Positions 52,131 to 60,289 of a DNA stretch of 64,000 nucleotides are shown here, in pieces. Each line of letters starts with the position of its first letter. Positions within the stretch are counted from its first letter, which is position 1. Origin of the DNA: Roseovarius sp. MMSF_3359 (GTDB lineage: Bacteria > Pseudomonadota > Alphaproteobacteria > Rhodobacterales > Rhodobacteraceae); the NCBI RefSeq assembly GCF_030733385.1, contig NZ_JASHJC010000008.1:157914-221913 (forward strand). The letters are read 5' to 3'. Under the pieces are notes generated by a model. That model made no database searches, was not told the DNA's origin, and saw only the letters and a program-made list of their open reading frames with translations. Both the position numbers and the translations under genes were made by a program.

Positions 52131-54086
52131 ATGGCCCCGAAAGCCACAAAGAAACCAAAGCGTAAGGCTGCAAAAGCCAAATCCGCCGACCCGTCAAAAA
52201 CACTGGACGCCGCACCAAGGCTGGGCGAGCGGGTGCTCAATGTCCTGACCGACGCGCCCGATTTGCGGGACCGGATCTATGAGCCCGCGCTTCTTGACCT
52301 CGCCCTTTCCATGGAACCGCAAGAGGCGACAATCAGCCCCGTCAGGGACCAGGGCAGCGAAGGTGCCTGCACCGGTTTTGCCTTGGCCAGCGCCATTACC
52401 TTGATGGACCGCCTGCGGCACAACCGCCGGATCCCGCCCTTTGAGGCCCCACCGGTTAGTCCACGCATGCTCTACGAAATGGCCAAGATCAATGATGAGT
52501 GGCCGGGCGAGCATTACGAAGGGTCGAGCATCCGCGGCGCTCTCAAGGGGTTTTACAACAACGGCGCTTGCAAGGATGAGCTCGCGCCCTATCAGGACGG
52601 CGAACGGAACTGGTCCCTCACCGTCGAGCAGGCCAAGGATGCGCGCAACGTCGGCCTCGGCGCGTATTACCGTCTGCGCCCGGAGATCATTGACTATCAC
52701 GCGGCCCTGAACGAGGCGGGCGTCATCCTTGCCTCGGCCAATATTCACCGCGGCTGGCTGAAGCCGTCCAAGGGCGAGATCAAGCCATCGCACCTCACCG
52801 AAGGGGGGCATGCGTTTATCATTGTCGGATACGACGAAAAGGGGTTCCTGGTGCAGAATTCCTGGGGTGAGGATTGGGGAAAACTTGGCGGCAGGCCCGG
52901 CGTTGCCCGCTGGTTATACGCGGATTGGTCGGCCACGATCATGGATGCCTGGGTCCTGCGGCTTTCTGTGCCGACACCTGACGCGTTCGACCTCACGGTC
53001 AAGGAAAGCGAGCCCGAAAGCGAACCCCTTTTCGAGGTACAGAGCCTTCGAGAACCGCGGCACGAAGATGTCGTTGGCCACATCATTCACCTCAATGACG
53101 GCAAGCTCGTCGATACCGGCAAGCATCCAACGCCCATTGCCACCATCCGCGAAACCGCCAATTTCCTGGCTGATGAAACCGCCACAGCAGAGCGCGGGTA
53201 CAAGCACCTCATGTTTTATGCCCATGGCGGCCTGAACAACCTCTCGGCCTCGGCAAACCGGGTGCGCAAGATGAAAGAGGTGTTCAAGCGCAACGGCATC
53301 TATCCCATCCATTTCATGTGGGAGACCGGCTTCGTCGAGACCCTGAAGGATGTCATTTTCAGCGCCCGCACGAAGTCCGAAGCGCGTGTCGGTTCTGCGT
53401 CCGACTTCTTTGATCGCATGTTTGAAGCGGTTGTGCGCGGCCCCGGCAAGGCGATCTGGCGGGACATGAAATGGGATGCGGCGCAGAGCTTTCGCAGCGA
53501 TGGTGGCGGTCGCAAAGCCGTGCAGGCCCTCTTGCAAGGCAATGCCAGGCGCGACAAGCCGCTCAACATTCACCTCGTGGGTCATAGCGCCGGATCCATC
53601 CTCCTGGCGCATCTGCTGGAGGCGATGAACCGGATGAACCCGCTCGACACACCGGTCAAGTCCTGCTCGCTCATGGCCCCCGCATGTACGCTCGATCTCT
53701 TCAACGACGCTTACCTCCCCAGGGTCGGAAAGGCCGGGGCCGCTGACGGCCTTGCGAAACTCCGGCAATACAATCTGATCGACCAGCGGGAACTTGACGA
53801 CACCGTGGGTCCCTATCGAAAATCGCTGCTCTATCTCGTGTCGAACGCCTTCGAGGACGAAAAGAAAATGCCCCTCCTCGGCCTCGAAAAGTTCAAATCC
53901 GACGTGCCATCCAAGGCTGGCCACAAGATCATCTATGCAGGCCGCGAGCCGACATTGACCGATAGCAGGACCCATGGCGGTTTCGACAATGACCGGCAGA
54001 CGATGAACGACATCCTCAAGACCATCCTCGGCAAGAAACCAACCCCGGCAAAGTGCTTCCAGCCGGAAGATGTCATCGGCTACTGA
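52131..54086 (+). CDS. Papain-like (C1) peptidase fused to a GHSAG alpha/beta-hydrolase
   Basis: This 651-residue protein starts with a Lys-rich tail (KATKKPKRKAAKAK). A papain-like domain (about 60-285) follows, with Gln74 and Cys80 (VRDQGSEGACTGFALASA), His227 (EGGHAFIIVGYD) and Asn243 (VQNSWGEDWG), all in C1-family order. The C-terminal half (about 310-651) has HGG (FYAHGGLNN, 364-368) and the nucleophile elbow GHSAG with Ser486 (HLVGHSAGSILLAHLL), as in lipase- or esterase-like hydrolases. There is no signal peptide. I know of no characterised protein with this pair of domains. It stands alone with spacers of about 250 bp on both sides. ATG 52131 follows AGGGGGAGAG. Confidence 0.85.
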   Translation: MAPKATKKPKRKAAKAKSADPSKTLDAAPRLGERVLNVLTDAPDLRDRIYEPALLDLALSMEPQEATISPVRDQGSEGACTGFALASAITLMDRLRHNRRIPPFEAPPVSPRMLYEMAKINDEWPGEHYEGSSIRGALKGFYNNGACKDELAPYQDGERNWSLTVEQAKDARNVGLGAYYRLRPEIIDYHAALNEAGVILASANIHRGWLKPSKGEIKPSHLTEGGHAFIIVGYDEKGFLVQNSWGEDWGKLGGRPGVARWLYADWSATIMDAWVLRLSVPTPDAFDLTVKESEPESEPLFEVQSLREPRHEDVVGHIIHLNDGKLVDTGKHPTPIATIRETANFLADETATAERGYKHLMFYAHGGLNNLSASANRVRKMKEVFKRNGIYPIHFMWETGFVETLKDVIFSARTKSEARVGSASDFFDRMFEAVVRGPGKAIWRDMKWDAAQSFRSDGGGRKAVQALLQGNARRDKPLNIHLVGHSAGSILLAHLLEAMNRMNPLDTPVKSCSLMAPACTLDLFNDAYLPRVGKAGAADGLAKLRQYNLIDQRELDDTVGPYRKSLLYLVSNAFEDEKKMPLLGLEKFKSDVPSKAGHKIIYAGREPTLTDSRTHGGFDNDRQTMNDILKTILGKKPTPAKCFQPEDVIGY

Positions 54087-54333
54087 GCCATCTGCGTCGT
54101 TATGGCGGGTCTCACAGCTTGAAAATCCCGCTGGCGCAGCATAACTCACAGGCACTGGAATGGAGATTTTATGCCCCGGTAAGGAGGGGAGGCATCGCGC
54201 CTCCCGATGCAAGTCAGACACCTGAACACCCTGCGACACCTCGCGTTCGCAGAGGCATGGCTTGCAACCTCAGTTATCCCTGACTCCTGACGCCCGAGCG
54301 ACCCTCGGTGCCGAGACATGAAAGCTCATCACG
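54087..54333. other. Intergenic region with a GC-rich stem-loop
   Basis: The 247-bp spacer holds GGGAGGC (54187-54193) and GCCTCCC (54199-54205), a perfect 7-bp stem with a 5-nt loop. No T-tract follows. It may end the peptidase-hydrolase message or belong to the 5' leader of rsgA. I see no gene or RNA motif here. Confidence 0.4.
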
Positions 54334-55428
54334 ATGACACGTGACTATTCCAAGTTCTTCCCGTCGACCTCGCAACACGAACCGCAACCGCGGCGCCGGT
54401 CGACCCTCGAAACCTATGGCTGGCAGCCCTTTTTTGCGCAACAGATCGACATTGCCGAGCTGACCGAAACACCGCCGGTGCGGATCACCGAAGTGCACCG
54501 CGCGGTGATGCATGTGGTCGGTGACGATATCGACCAGACGATCCCGCCTATCACGGGTGCAACGGTTGGCGATTGGCTGCTGCTCAACACCAACGCGCCA
54601 CCATCCAGCCGGGTCCTGCGGCGCAAGAGCATCCTCAAACGCCGCGCGCCAGGTACCGATCGGCAAGAGCAACTGATCGCCGCCAATCTGGACACCTGTT
54701 TAATCGTGACCTCCTGCAATCAGGACTTCAACATCGCCCGCCTCGAACGCTACATCGCGCTGTGCTTTGAGGCGGAGATCGCGCCGGTGATCGTGCTGAC
54801 AAAGGCGGATTTGACCGAGAACATCACCCCCTATCTCGACGAGGCCCGCGCCATTTCGGAGCGGGTCCCGGTGATCGCCCTTGACGCTCGGGGCGACGAA
54901 CCGGCGCAGGCATTGGCAGAATGGTGCAAGCCAGGTCAAACGGTCGCTTTCCTCGGCTCATCCGGTGTGGGCAAATCGACCCTCACGAATGCGCTGGCCG
55001 GCAACCAATCCATCGAGACCCAGGGGATCCGCGAAGATGACGCCAAGGGCCGCCACACAACCACACGGCGGCAACTGCACCTGGTGCCGGGGGGATGTCT
55101 TGTTCTCGACACGCCGGGCATGCGGGAGTTGCAGCTCATGGATGCGGCATCCGGGATCGAAGACCTCTTCGCGGATATTCAGGCGCTGGCCGCGACCTGC
55201 CGGTTCAATGACTGCCAGCACGTCACCGAGCCCGGCTGCGCCGTTCAGGCGGCGCTTGAGGCTGGTCAGATCGGCGAGGCCCGCCTGCAGCGGTGGCGCA
55301 AACTGGTGGCGGAGGATGCGTTCAACTCTGCCAGCCTCGCCGAGCGGCGGCACAAGGACAAGGCGTTCGGCAAAATGGTGCGCCAGGTCACGAAGCAGAA
55401 GTCGAAGGGGAAATGGCATGGGAAGTGA
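54334..55428 (+). CDS. rsgA: Ribosome small-subunit-dependent GTPase A
   Basis: This 364-residue circularly permuted GTPase has an N-terminal OB-type domain, G4 (IVLTKADL), then G1 (GSSGVGKSTLTNAL), G3 (DTPGMRELQL) and a C-terminal zinc site (CRFNDCQHVTEPGC). This order is diagnostic of RsgA/YjeQ, which acts in late maturation of the 30S subunit. The C-terminal tail is basic (RRHKDKAFGKMVRQVTKQKS). Its end overlaps the VOC gene by 11 bp. Confidence 0.95.
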   Translation: MTRDYSKFFPSTSQHEPQPRRRSTLETYGWQPFFAQQIDIAELTETPPVRITEVHRAVMHVVGDDIDQTIPPITGATVGDWLLLNTNAPPSSRVLRRKSILKRRAPGTDRQEQLIAANLDTCLIVTSCNQDFNIARLERYIALCFEAEIAPVIVLTKADLTENITPYLDEARAISERVPVIALDARGDEPAQALAEWCKPGQTVAFLGSSGVGKSTLTNALAGNQSIETQGIREDDAKGRHTTTRRQLHLVPGGCLVLDTPGMRELQLMDAASGIEDLFADIQALAATCRFNDCQHVTEPGCAVQAALEAGQIGEARLQRWRKLVAEDAFNSASLAERRHKDKAFGKMVRQVTKQKSKGKWHGK

Positions 55429-56164
55429 CAAGACAGGTCGGATCGTCTGGCACGATCTCTTTACCCGGGACCGGCCACGGGTCATGTCCTTCTATCGGGT
55501 CATCGCCGAGTGGCATTACAAGACCGAACACGCGACGGACTTCGCCTGGGGTTCCGGCGTGCAGGACTATGTTCTGGCCCTTTCGGGGATGCAGGCCGGG
55601 GCAGGCATCATCGACGCACCGGCGGAAATGGCACCTGGGTGGGTTGCCTATGTCGAAGTGGATGATGTCGACGACAGCGCCGATCTGGCGGCGCGTTTGG
55701 GCGGCAGCATTATGCGCGCACCCTTCGACGTTCCCGGCGTCGGTCGCAATGCGCTGTTGCGGGACCCCAACGGTGCGGTGATCGGGATCGCGTTGTCGCG
55801 GCACAGCTTTCCGGTCCCTAAGCGGCAATTCGGGGCGGAACTCTATGCCTCCGACGCCCGGCCCTTTCCGCTGGACTTCTATGGACCCCTGTTCGACTGG
55901 ATGCCCAAGGGGGGCCAGGGTGACGGCCAAAGGCTCCTCACCGCAACCGGCCATCACATCGCCAAGACGGTCGGTGAGGTCCCATCTGCGCAGTGGGTTC
56001 CAAGCGTCAAGGTCGCAAATCCTCCAGAGGCGGTCCGAAAAGCGGCGTTGATCGGGCGAGTGGGCGACATCCACCATGCGGCCGAGACGTCATGCCCTAG
56101 CGGACGGTTCATCCGTGATCCCGATGGTACCGTGATCCACCTGACCGAATGGCAAAAGACCTAG
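55418..56164 (+). CDS. VOC-family (glyoxalase-like) protein with two domains
   Basis: This 248-residue protein consists of two beta-alpha-beta-beta-beta units (DLFTRDRPRVMSFYRVIAEW ending RDPNGAVIGIALS; FGAELYASDARPFPLDFYGP ending RDPDGTVIHLTEW). Each ends in the 'RDPDG' strand common to glyoxalase/bleomycin-resistance proteins. The substrate is unknown. ATG 55418 lies in the rsgA end with AAGGGG 9 nt before it, so translation is coupled. Confidence 0.8.
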   Translation: MGSDKTGRIVWHDLFTRDRPRVMSFYRVIAEWHYKTEHATDFAWGSGVQDYVLALSGMQAGAGIIDAPAEMAPGWVAYVEVDDVDDSADLAARLGGSIMRAPFDVPGVGRNALLRDPNGAVIGIALSRHSFPVPKRQFGAELYASDARPFPLDFYGPLFDWMPKGGQGDGQRLLTATGHHIAKTVGEVPSAQWVPSVKVANPPEAVRKAALIGRVGDIHHAAETSCPSGRFIRDPDGTVIHLTEWQKT

Positions 56165-56653
56165 CTTCGCAAAGGCGGCTGGTTGTCAGTTCAGGTTGAA
56201 TTCATCAAAGCCCGGCGTCTGTCCGAACCCCTTAATGAGTTCAACCGCCATCAGGTGCCCGCCATGAAACTCACGCCGGATACATCCCGCCAGCCCCGAG
56301 AGATCGGAGCCGTTGCTAGATGATACCCGCGATCACATGGTCTCCGCAGAACAATGCACTGTCATATTCTGTCTCGAATATCTTGAACTCTGCGGGTGAT
56401 TTGTCCTCATAAGTTGTGCGCGCGCTATGACGGGTCATTATCAAATTGCGTTAGCAAAAAAGACTTCCGTTTCAGATTCCAAGCGGTTGGCCTCTGGCAC
56501 AGGTCAGGAAACCTACAAGATTGCCAAAAGTTAAGAAATCATATTGATGAGCTGCTTAGGTGGCTCTGGTTTTCCATCACTCACTACGTCCATGTATCCC
56601 CGCAACGCTCTGTTTGCTACCGACATTGGCGGACCGACCAATGGGAGCGCGAT
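56165..56653. other. Gene-poor region with lower GC
   Basis: About 490 bp separate the VOC gene from the Rrf2 gene. The stretch 56440-56640 is clearly lower in GC than the rest of the window and holds no gene I can support. The part at 56186-56438 carries a possible broken small gene on the minus strand, listed separately. Confidence 0.4.
56186..56438 (-). pseudogene. Possible frameshifted small gene, unknown
   Basis: On the minus strand ATG 56438 opens 40 codons (MTRHSARTTYEDKSPAEFKI ... CGDHVIAGII) to TAG at 56316. The +1 frame then continues with protein-like sequence (SSNGSDLSGLAGCIRREFHG ... GFGQTPGFDEFNLN) to TGA at 56186. A single-base change would join them into a protein of about 82 residues. 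I do not recognise it. It may be a relic, or two chance frames. Confidence 0.25.
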
Positions 56654-57148
56654 TTAACGCTGCCTCTCGGCGATAAATTCTTCAACGGCTTCAAGGTTTT
56701 GCGCGCCGATTTCGACCGCTCCGTCGTCAAGAAGATCCTTCAGTGTCTGCGCGCGCAGGGCGTCCCGCCACACCCGCTCGGCACCCAGCATCCGCCGCTT
56801 GATAAAACAATCCTTGTCATAGGCGCATCGCGCATTCGTGGTAACATCGCCCTTCTGGCGGATTTCACGGCAGACGAAGGCCGGGCCACTGCCGTCGATG
56901 GCCTCGACAACATCAAGCATCGAGACCTCCTCGGCGGGTCGGGTCAGGCGATACCCCCCGCGGGGGCCGGGCACCGCCTCGGTCACCTTTGCCGCGGTCA
57001 AGGCACGCAGGTGTTTGAGCAGATAGCTTTCCGAAATGCCATGGAGGACCGCAAGATCCCGGCCTGACAATACCTTTCCCTTCGGCAAGGCGGCCAGCAC
57101 AAGGGCGCAATGCAACGCCGCTTCAACCCCATCTCCCATACGCCGCAT
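56654..57148 (-). CDS. Rrf2-family transcriptional regulator
   Basis: This 164-residue protein has a winged-helix domain typical of Rrf2/IscR (VLSGRDLAVLHGISESYLLK, EAVPGPRGGYRLTRPAEEVS). Cys93, Cys108 and Cys114 could hold an Fe-S cluster, as in IscR and NsrR, though the spacing C-x14-C-x5-C is not the canonical one. It is divergent from an AhpD-like and a cupin gene, across a strongly dyadic spacer, and probably represses them in response to redox or nitrosative signals. Confidence 0.9.
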   Translation of the reverse strand: MRRMGDGVEAALHCALVLAALPKGKVLSGRDLAVLHGISESYLLKHLRALTAAKVTEAVPGPRGGYRLTRPAEEVSMLDVVEAIDGSGPAFVCREIRQKGDVTTNARCAYDKDCFIKRRMLGAERVWRDALRAQTLKDLLDDGAVEIGAQNLEAVEEFIAERQR

Positions 57149-57165
57149 TCAAGTCACCTCTCTAT

Positions 57166-57198
57166 TTTCTGCATTTTGCAAAACCTTGGTTGCAGAAA
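57166..57198. promoter_or_regulatory. Nested dyad operator between rrf2 and ahpD-like genes
   Basis: TTTCTGCA (57166-57173) and TGCAGAAA (57191-57198) form a perfect 8-bp inverted repeat. Within it lies the perfect palindrome TTTTGCAAAA (57174-57183) followed by CCTTGG. The layout fits a binding site for the dimeric Rrf2 regulator controlling both directions. Confidence 0.6.
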
Positions 57199-57263
57199 CT
57201 AATCATGGATATAAACTATCGATGATTCGCAAGCAACCACCACTCACCCAAAGGATCCAACAG

Positions 57264-57698
57264 ATGACCCTCCGATTCAACGTCGTCAAAGACACGCCTC
57301 ACCTCTACGAAGCCCTCATGGAACTGAACGCGGCCGTTGCCGGATCTGAGGCGGACGCGCGCCTTGTTCACCTGGTCAAGATCAGGATTTCGCAGATTAA
57401 TGGCTGCGCGTTCTGCGTCGATATGCACATCAAGGAAGCCCTTCAACACGGCATTGATCAGACCCTCCTCAATCTCCTGCCGGTCTGGCGCGAAACGACA
57501 CAGTTCGACACTCGCGAACGGGCGGCGCTCTCCTGGGCCGAGGCCCTGACGATGCTCCCCGGCTCCCACGGGTCGGATGACGCCTATGACGAGGTCCACG
57601 CCGAATTCTCCGAACAGGAACTTGCGGCTCTGACGGTCGCCATCGGCACGATGAACCTCTGGAATCGCATCGGCGTGGGCGCCCGGATGCAGCCATGA
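57264..57698 (+). CDS. Carboxymuconolactone decarboxylase / AhpD-like protein
   Basis: This 144-residue all-helical protein has the AhpD redox motif CxxC with a following His (INGCAFCVDMH; Cys48, Cys51, His55). Such proteins act as peroxidase-linked thiol reductants. ATG 57264 (MTLRFNVVKDTP) is chosen because AAGGA lies about 9 nt before it; ATG 57222 is upstream in frame. Its stop overlaps the cupin gene start (57695-57698). It is probably under Rrf2 control. Confidence 0.88.
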   Translation: MTLRFNVVKDTPHLYEALMELNAAVAGSEADARLVHLVKIRISQINGCAFCVDMHIKEALQHGIDQTLLNLLPVWRETTQFDTRERAALSWAEALTMLPGSHGSDDAYDEVHAEFSEQELAALTVAIGTMNLWNRIGVGARMQP

Positions 57699-58165
57699 GC
57701 TTTGCCGCGCGAAACAGGGTGCCCCCGGGTATCCGGCGGCGCCAGATCGGCAGAGGTTTTCTTGCCTGCTTCCTGGGGCTTGCGATACCGGTGGCCGCGC
57801 AGGCGCATGACGTACACGCGGGCCGGTCAGGTTTGAAACGACAGGTCGAGCTTCAAGCTCCCCTGCCCGACTTCCCGGATCGCATCGTGACCGCATTGAC
57901 CATCGAACTTGCCCCCGGCGCGGTCGTCGGGCCGCATCGCCATGGCGGTTTTGTCTATATCTACCTGCTTGAGGGCCAGATCCGCAGCCAAATGGAAGGC
58001 GAAGACCCTGTCGATTATGTTGCGGGGCAAAGCTGGATCGAACCCGCGGAGGCCCTGCATCAACGCACGGAAAACCCCAGCCGGACCGAGCCAGCCCGGT
58101 TTCTGGCCGTCGTCTACAGCGCGGTCGATGCGGTGATTACCAGGCCGGAGAAGGAGGAACCTTAA
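57695..58165 (+). CDS. Secreted cupin-domain protein
   Basis: This 156-residue protein has a Sec-type signal (FLACFLGLAIPVAAQAHD, cleavage near residue 38) and one cupin with the metal motif PHRHGGFVYIYLLEG (about 75-90) and a second half ending EALHQRTENPS. It is thus a periplasmic metal-binding cupin, function unknown. It is coupled by overlap to the AhpD-like gene, and the two form the target unit of the divergent Rrf2 regulator. Confidence 0.82.
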   Translation: MSFAARNRVPPGIRRRQIGRGFLACFLGLAIPVAAQAHDVHAGRSGLKRQVELQAPLPDFPDRIVTALTIELAPGAVVGPHRHGGFVYIYLLEGQIRSQMEGEDPVDYVAGQSWIEPAEALHQRTENPSRTEPARFLAVVYSAVDAVITRPEKEEP

Positions 58166-58253
58166 CGCCCTTGGACAGCTTCAAGCCACGCCTGCGCCGA
58201 CAGACGTCAAGGATAATCCGCCCCGGTGGGCCCTGTCGCCGAGGGTTCTGCAA

Positions 58254-59351
58254 TCAGACCTTCGGCTGCTCGTGGGTGGCGCAGTGGATGCCGCCGCCAA
58301 CTTCCCCCACCGGGTCGGTGTCGAGCATGACAATTTCGCGGTCGGGATAGAGATCCGACAAGATCGTGTGGGCTTCTTTATCCGCGGATCTGTCGCCAAA
58401 TTCGGATGCGATTACGGCGCCATTGCACACGTAATAGTTCACGTAAGACGCCACGAAATCATAGCTCTTCACCCTGATATCCCAAGGTTCGGGTAGCTCC
58501 ACCAACTCAAGCGGCCGCCCCTTGGCATCCGTCGCGTTGCGAAGAATATCGTAAGTTTCAAAGGCCGCCTTGCTCCAGGGGTCGTCGGGATCAACTTCTG
58601 CGCCAATCTGGATCAGGACCGTGCCAGGCTCGACAAACCTGGCCAGTGCATCGATGTGATAGTCGGTGATGTCGGCACCCTTGATGCCCGGCGCCCAGAT
58701 CACCTTGTCGGCGCCATAAGTCTCAAGCAGGAGTGTTTCCACCTCCTGTTTCGAGCCCTTGTTGCGGTTCGGATTGACCCAGGAACTGGCATGCGCGATC
58801 AGGGTGCCTTCGCCATCGAACTCGGCCCCACCGGCCTCGCCGACAAGACCGACATCGAACAACTCAAGGCCCAACCGCTCGGCCACGCGGGTCGCGATCA
58901 TGCCATCTTTGCGATGCAACTGCTTGCCGCCCCAACCGTTGAAATTGAAATGTGTCATGGCCAGGCCGCCCTTGCCGTCGATGACAAACGACGGCCCGCT
59001 GTCACGCGCCCAAAGATCTTCGGTCGGGATGTCCCAAATCTCCACCCGTTCGCTCAGCAGACGGCGCGCCGCGGCGATATGTTCCGCGGCCATCAGCATC
59101 ACCACCGGTTCGAACGCGACGATGGTGTTGGCAATATCCGCGATCGTCTCCTGCAACGCCGTCAGAAACGCCCCGTCGGAATAGACAAACCGGCTGACCG
59201 GCCACTGCATGAAGGTACGCTCATGCGGCTGTGCCTCTTCCGGATAGAAAAACCCGGCGCTTCGCGCGCCGGTCAGACCGGCATGGGCGGGCAAAACTCC
59301 AGAAGCTGTCAGCGCAGCTGTCGATTTCATGATGTCGCGGCGTGTCATCAT
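58254..59351 (-). CDS. Agmatine deiminase-family enzyme with Tat-like export signal
   Basis: This 365-residue member of the PAD/agmatine deiminase family keeps the catalytic set: WARDSGPS, the acidic residue in GEAGGAEFDGEG, His-x-Asp (DYHIDALARF) and the nucleophile Cys in GGGIHCATHEQ. Unlike the cytoplasmic paralogue it starts with a twin-arginine-like signal (MTRRDIMKSTAALTASGVLP, cleavage near AHA), so it may act outside the cytoplasm. ATG 59351 has AAGGGAAAG upstream. It is the last gene of an operon with a LuxR regulator and a second deiminase. Confidence 0.88.
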   Translation of the reverse strand: MMTRRDIMKSTAALTASGVLPAHAGLTGARSAGFFYPEEAQPHERTFMQWPVSRFVYSDGAFLTALQETIADIANTIVAFEPVVMLMAAEHIAAARRLLSERVEIWDIPTEDLWARDSGPSFVIDGKGGLAMTHFNFNGWGGKQLHRKDGMIATRVAERLGLELFDVGLVGEAGGAEFDGEGTLIAHASSWVNPNRNKGSKQEVETLLLETYGADKVIWAPGIKGADITDYHIDALARFVEPGTVLIQIGAEVDPDDPWSKAAFETYDILRNATDAKGRPLELVELPEPWDIRVKSYDFVASYVNYYVCNGAVIASEFGDRSADKEAHTILSDLYPDREIVMLDTDPVGEVGGGIHCATHEQPKV

Positions 59352-59368
59352 TATTCTTTCCCTTGGTA

Positions 59369-60289
59369 TCAGTGAGCGGGGCAAAAGTCAGGTGGCAGAA
59401 AGTCCAGTGGGTCATTTTCCGCGCCGGGCGGCGTGGCGGACAAGGCCGCCATGAAGACGGAAAAGAAACCGCCCTGCGAATTCACCCCCAACTTGGTATA
59501 GATGCGCTTGCGATGCACCTTGACCGTTTCGGGGCTGTTGCCCAATCTCCGGGCGATGGATTTGTTCGAGTGCCCTTTGGCAATCAGATGCGCCACTTCG
59601 GCTTCGCGGTCGCTCAGAACAGATGTGCCGAAAAGGGCGAAGGCTTGTTCGACATGGCCACCGATACGGCCGATGCCGGATGTTGACGCAGGCGAAAGAC
59701 CTGGCCAATGACGCCGCGCCAGCGCACCCAGCAGGGGCAGTATGTCAAGCAGACGCGCCCGCGCATCAGCGCACCCGGACCGGCCATGGCGAATACCAAG
59801 CGACAGGACAATGGCCGCGCCGCCGCCACACCGCAGGATCACACCACACTCGTCAGCCAGCCCCGTCGCGGCATAAAAGCGTTTGAAATAATCGCTTTGG
59901 CGAAAATCATCCGGGGCGAAACCCGACAGCATTTCAACCAGATCCCCATTGCCGGCGCGATAAAGTTCGTGCAGCGGATCCAACAGGTATGCCCAATTCA
60001 GATAGGGCGTCAGAACGGCGGCACCGTCGGTAGTTTCGAGGTCATCGAAAACCACGATGGGGGCATGGTCCGGGAAAAACGCACATGCAAAGACGGATTC
60101 GAACCCCGATACCTTTTTGCAGATTTCGGCAAGCAACGACGGAAACCGCGGCGTTCCAACGGCTAGGACAGCCTGCGCCAACAGGGTAACGGTGCGTGGG
60201 GCCGTCGCCCCCGCACTTTCGTGCGGATGATCCTTCCCCGCGACAAGTCGCAGCGTCCGGTCAGAATTTCCCGGGGCGACCGCCTGCAT
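59369..60289 (-). CDS. LuxR-family transcriptional regulator
   Basis: This 306-residue regulator has a C-terminal LuxR helix-turn-helix (LSDREAEVAHLIAKGHSNKS, ARRLGNSPETVKVHRKRIYT) and an N-terminal putative sensory domain of about 220 residues. It has the same layout and scattered identity with the LuxR protein at 20431-21222 (for example DDFRQSDYFKRFYAATGLAD versus DRFYQSEYYRGYYEQTHLAE). ATG 60289 overlaps the stop of the first agmatine deiminase gene, so the genes are coupled. Confidence 0.88.
   Translation of the reverse strand: MQAVAPGNSDRTLRLVAGKDHPHESAGATAPRTVTLLAQAVLAVGTPRFPSLLAEICKKVSGFESVFACAFFPDHAPIVVFDDLETTDGAAVLTPYLNWAYLLDPLHELYRAGNGDLVEMLSGFAPDDFRQSDYFKRFYAATGLADECGVILRCGGGAAIVLSLGIRHGRSGCADARARLLDILPLLGALARRHWPGLSPASTSGIGRIGGHVEQAFALFGTSVLSDREAEVAHLIAKGHSNKSIARRLGNSPETVKVHRKRIYTKLGVNSQGGFFSVFMAALSATPPGAENDPLDFLPPDFCPAH

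Noticed and set aside
52914..54239. A 441-codon minus-strand open frame over the peptidase-hydrolase
   Set aside because: The plus strand keeps both catalytic signatures and a strong ribosome-binding site; the antisense product is not protein-like.
56396..57067. A 223-codon plus-strand open frame across the gap and the Rrf2 gene
   Set aside because: Most of it is antisense to the Rrf2 gene, and the first part lacks any domain or ribosome-binding site.
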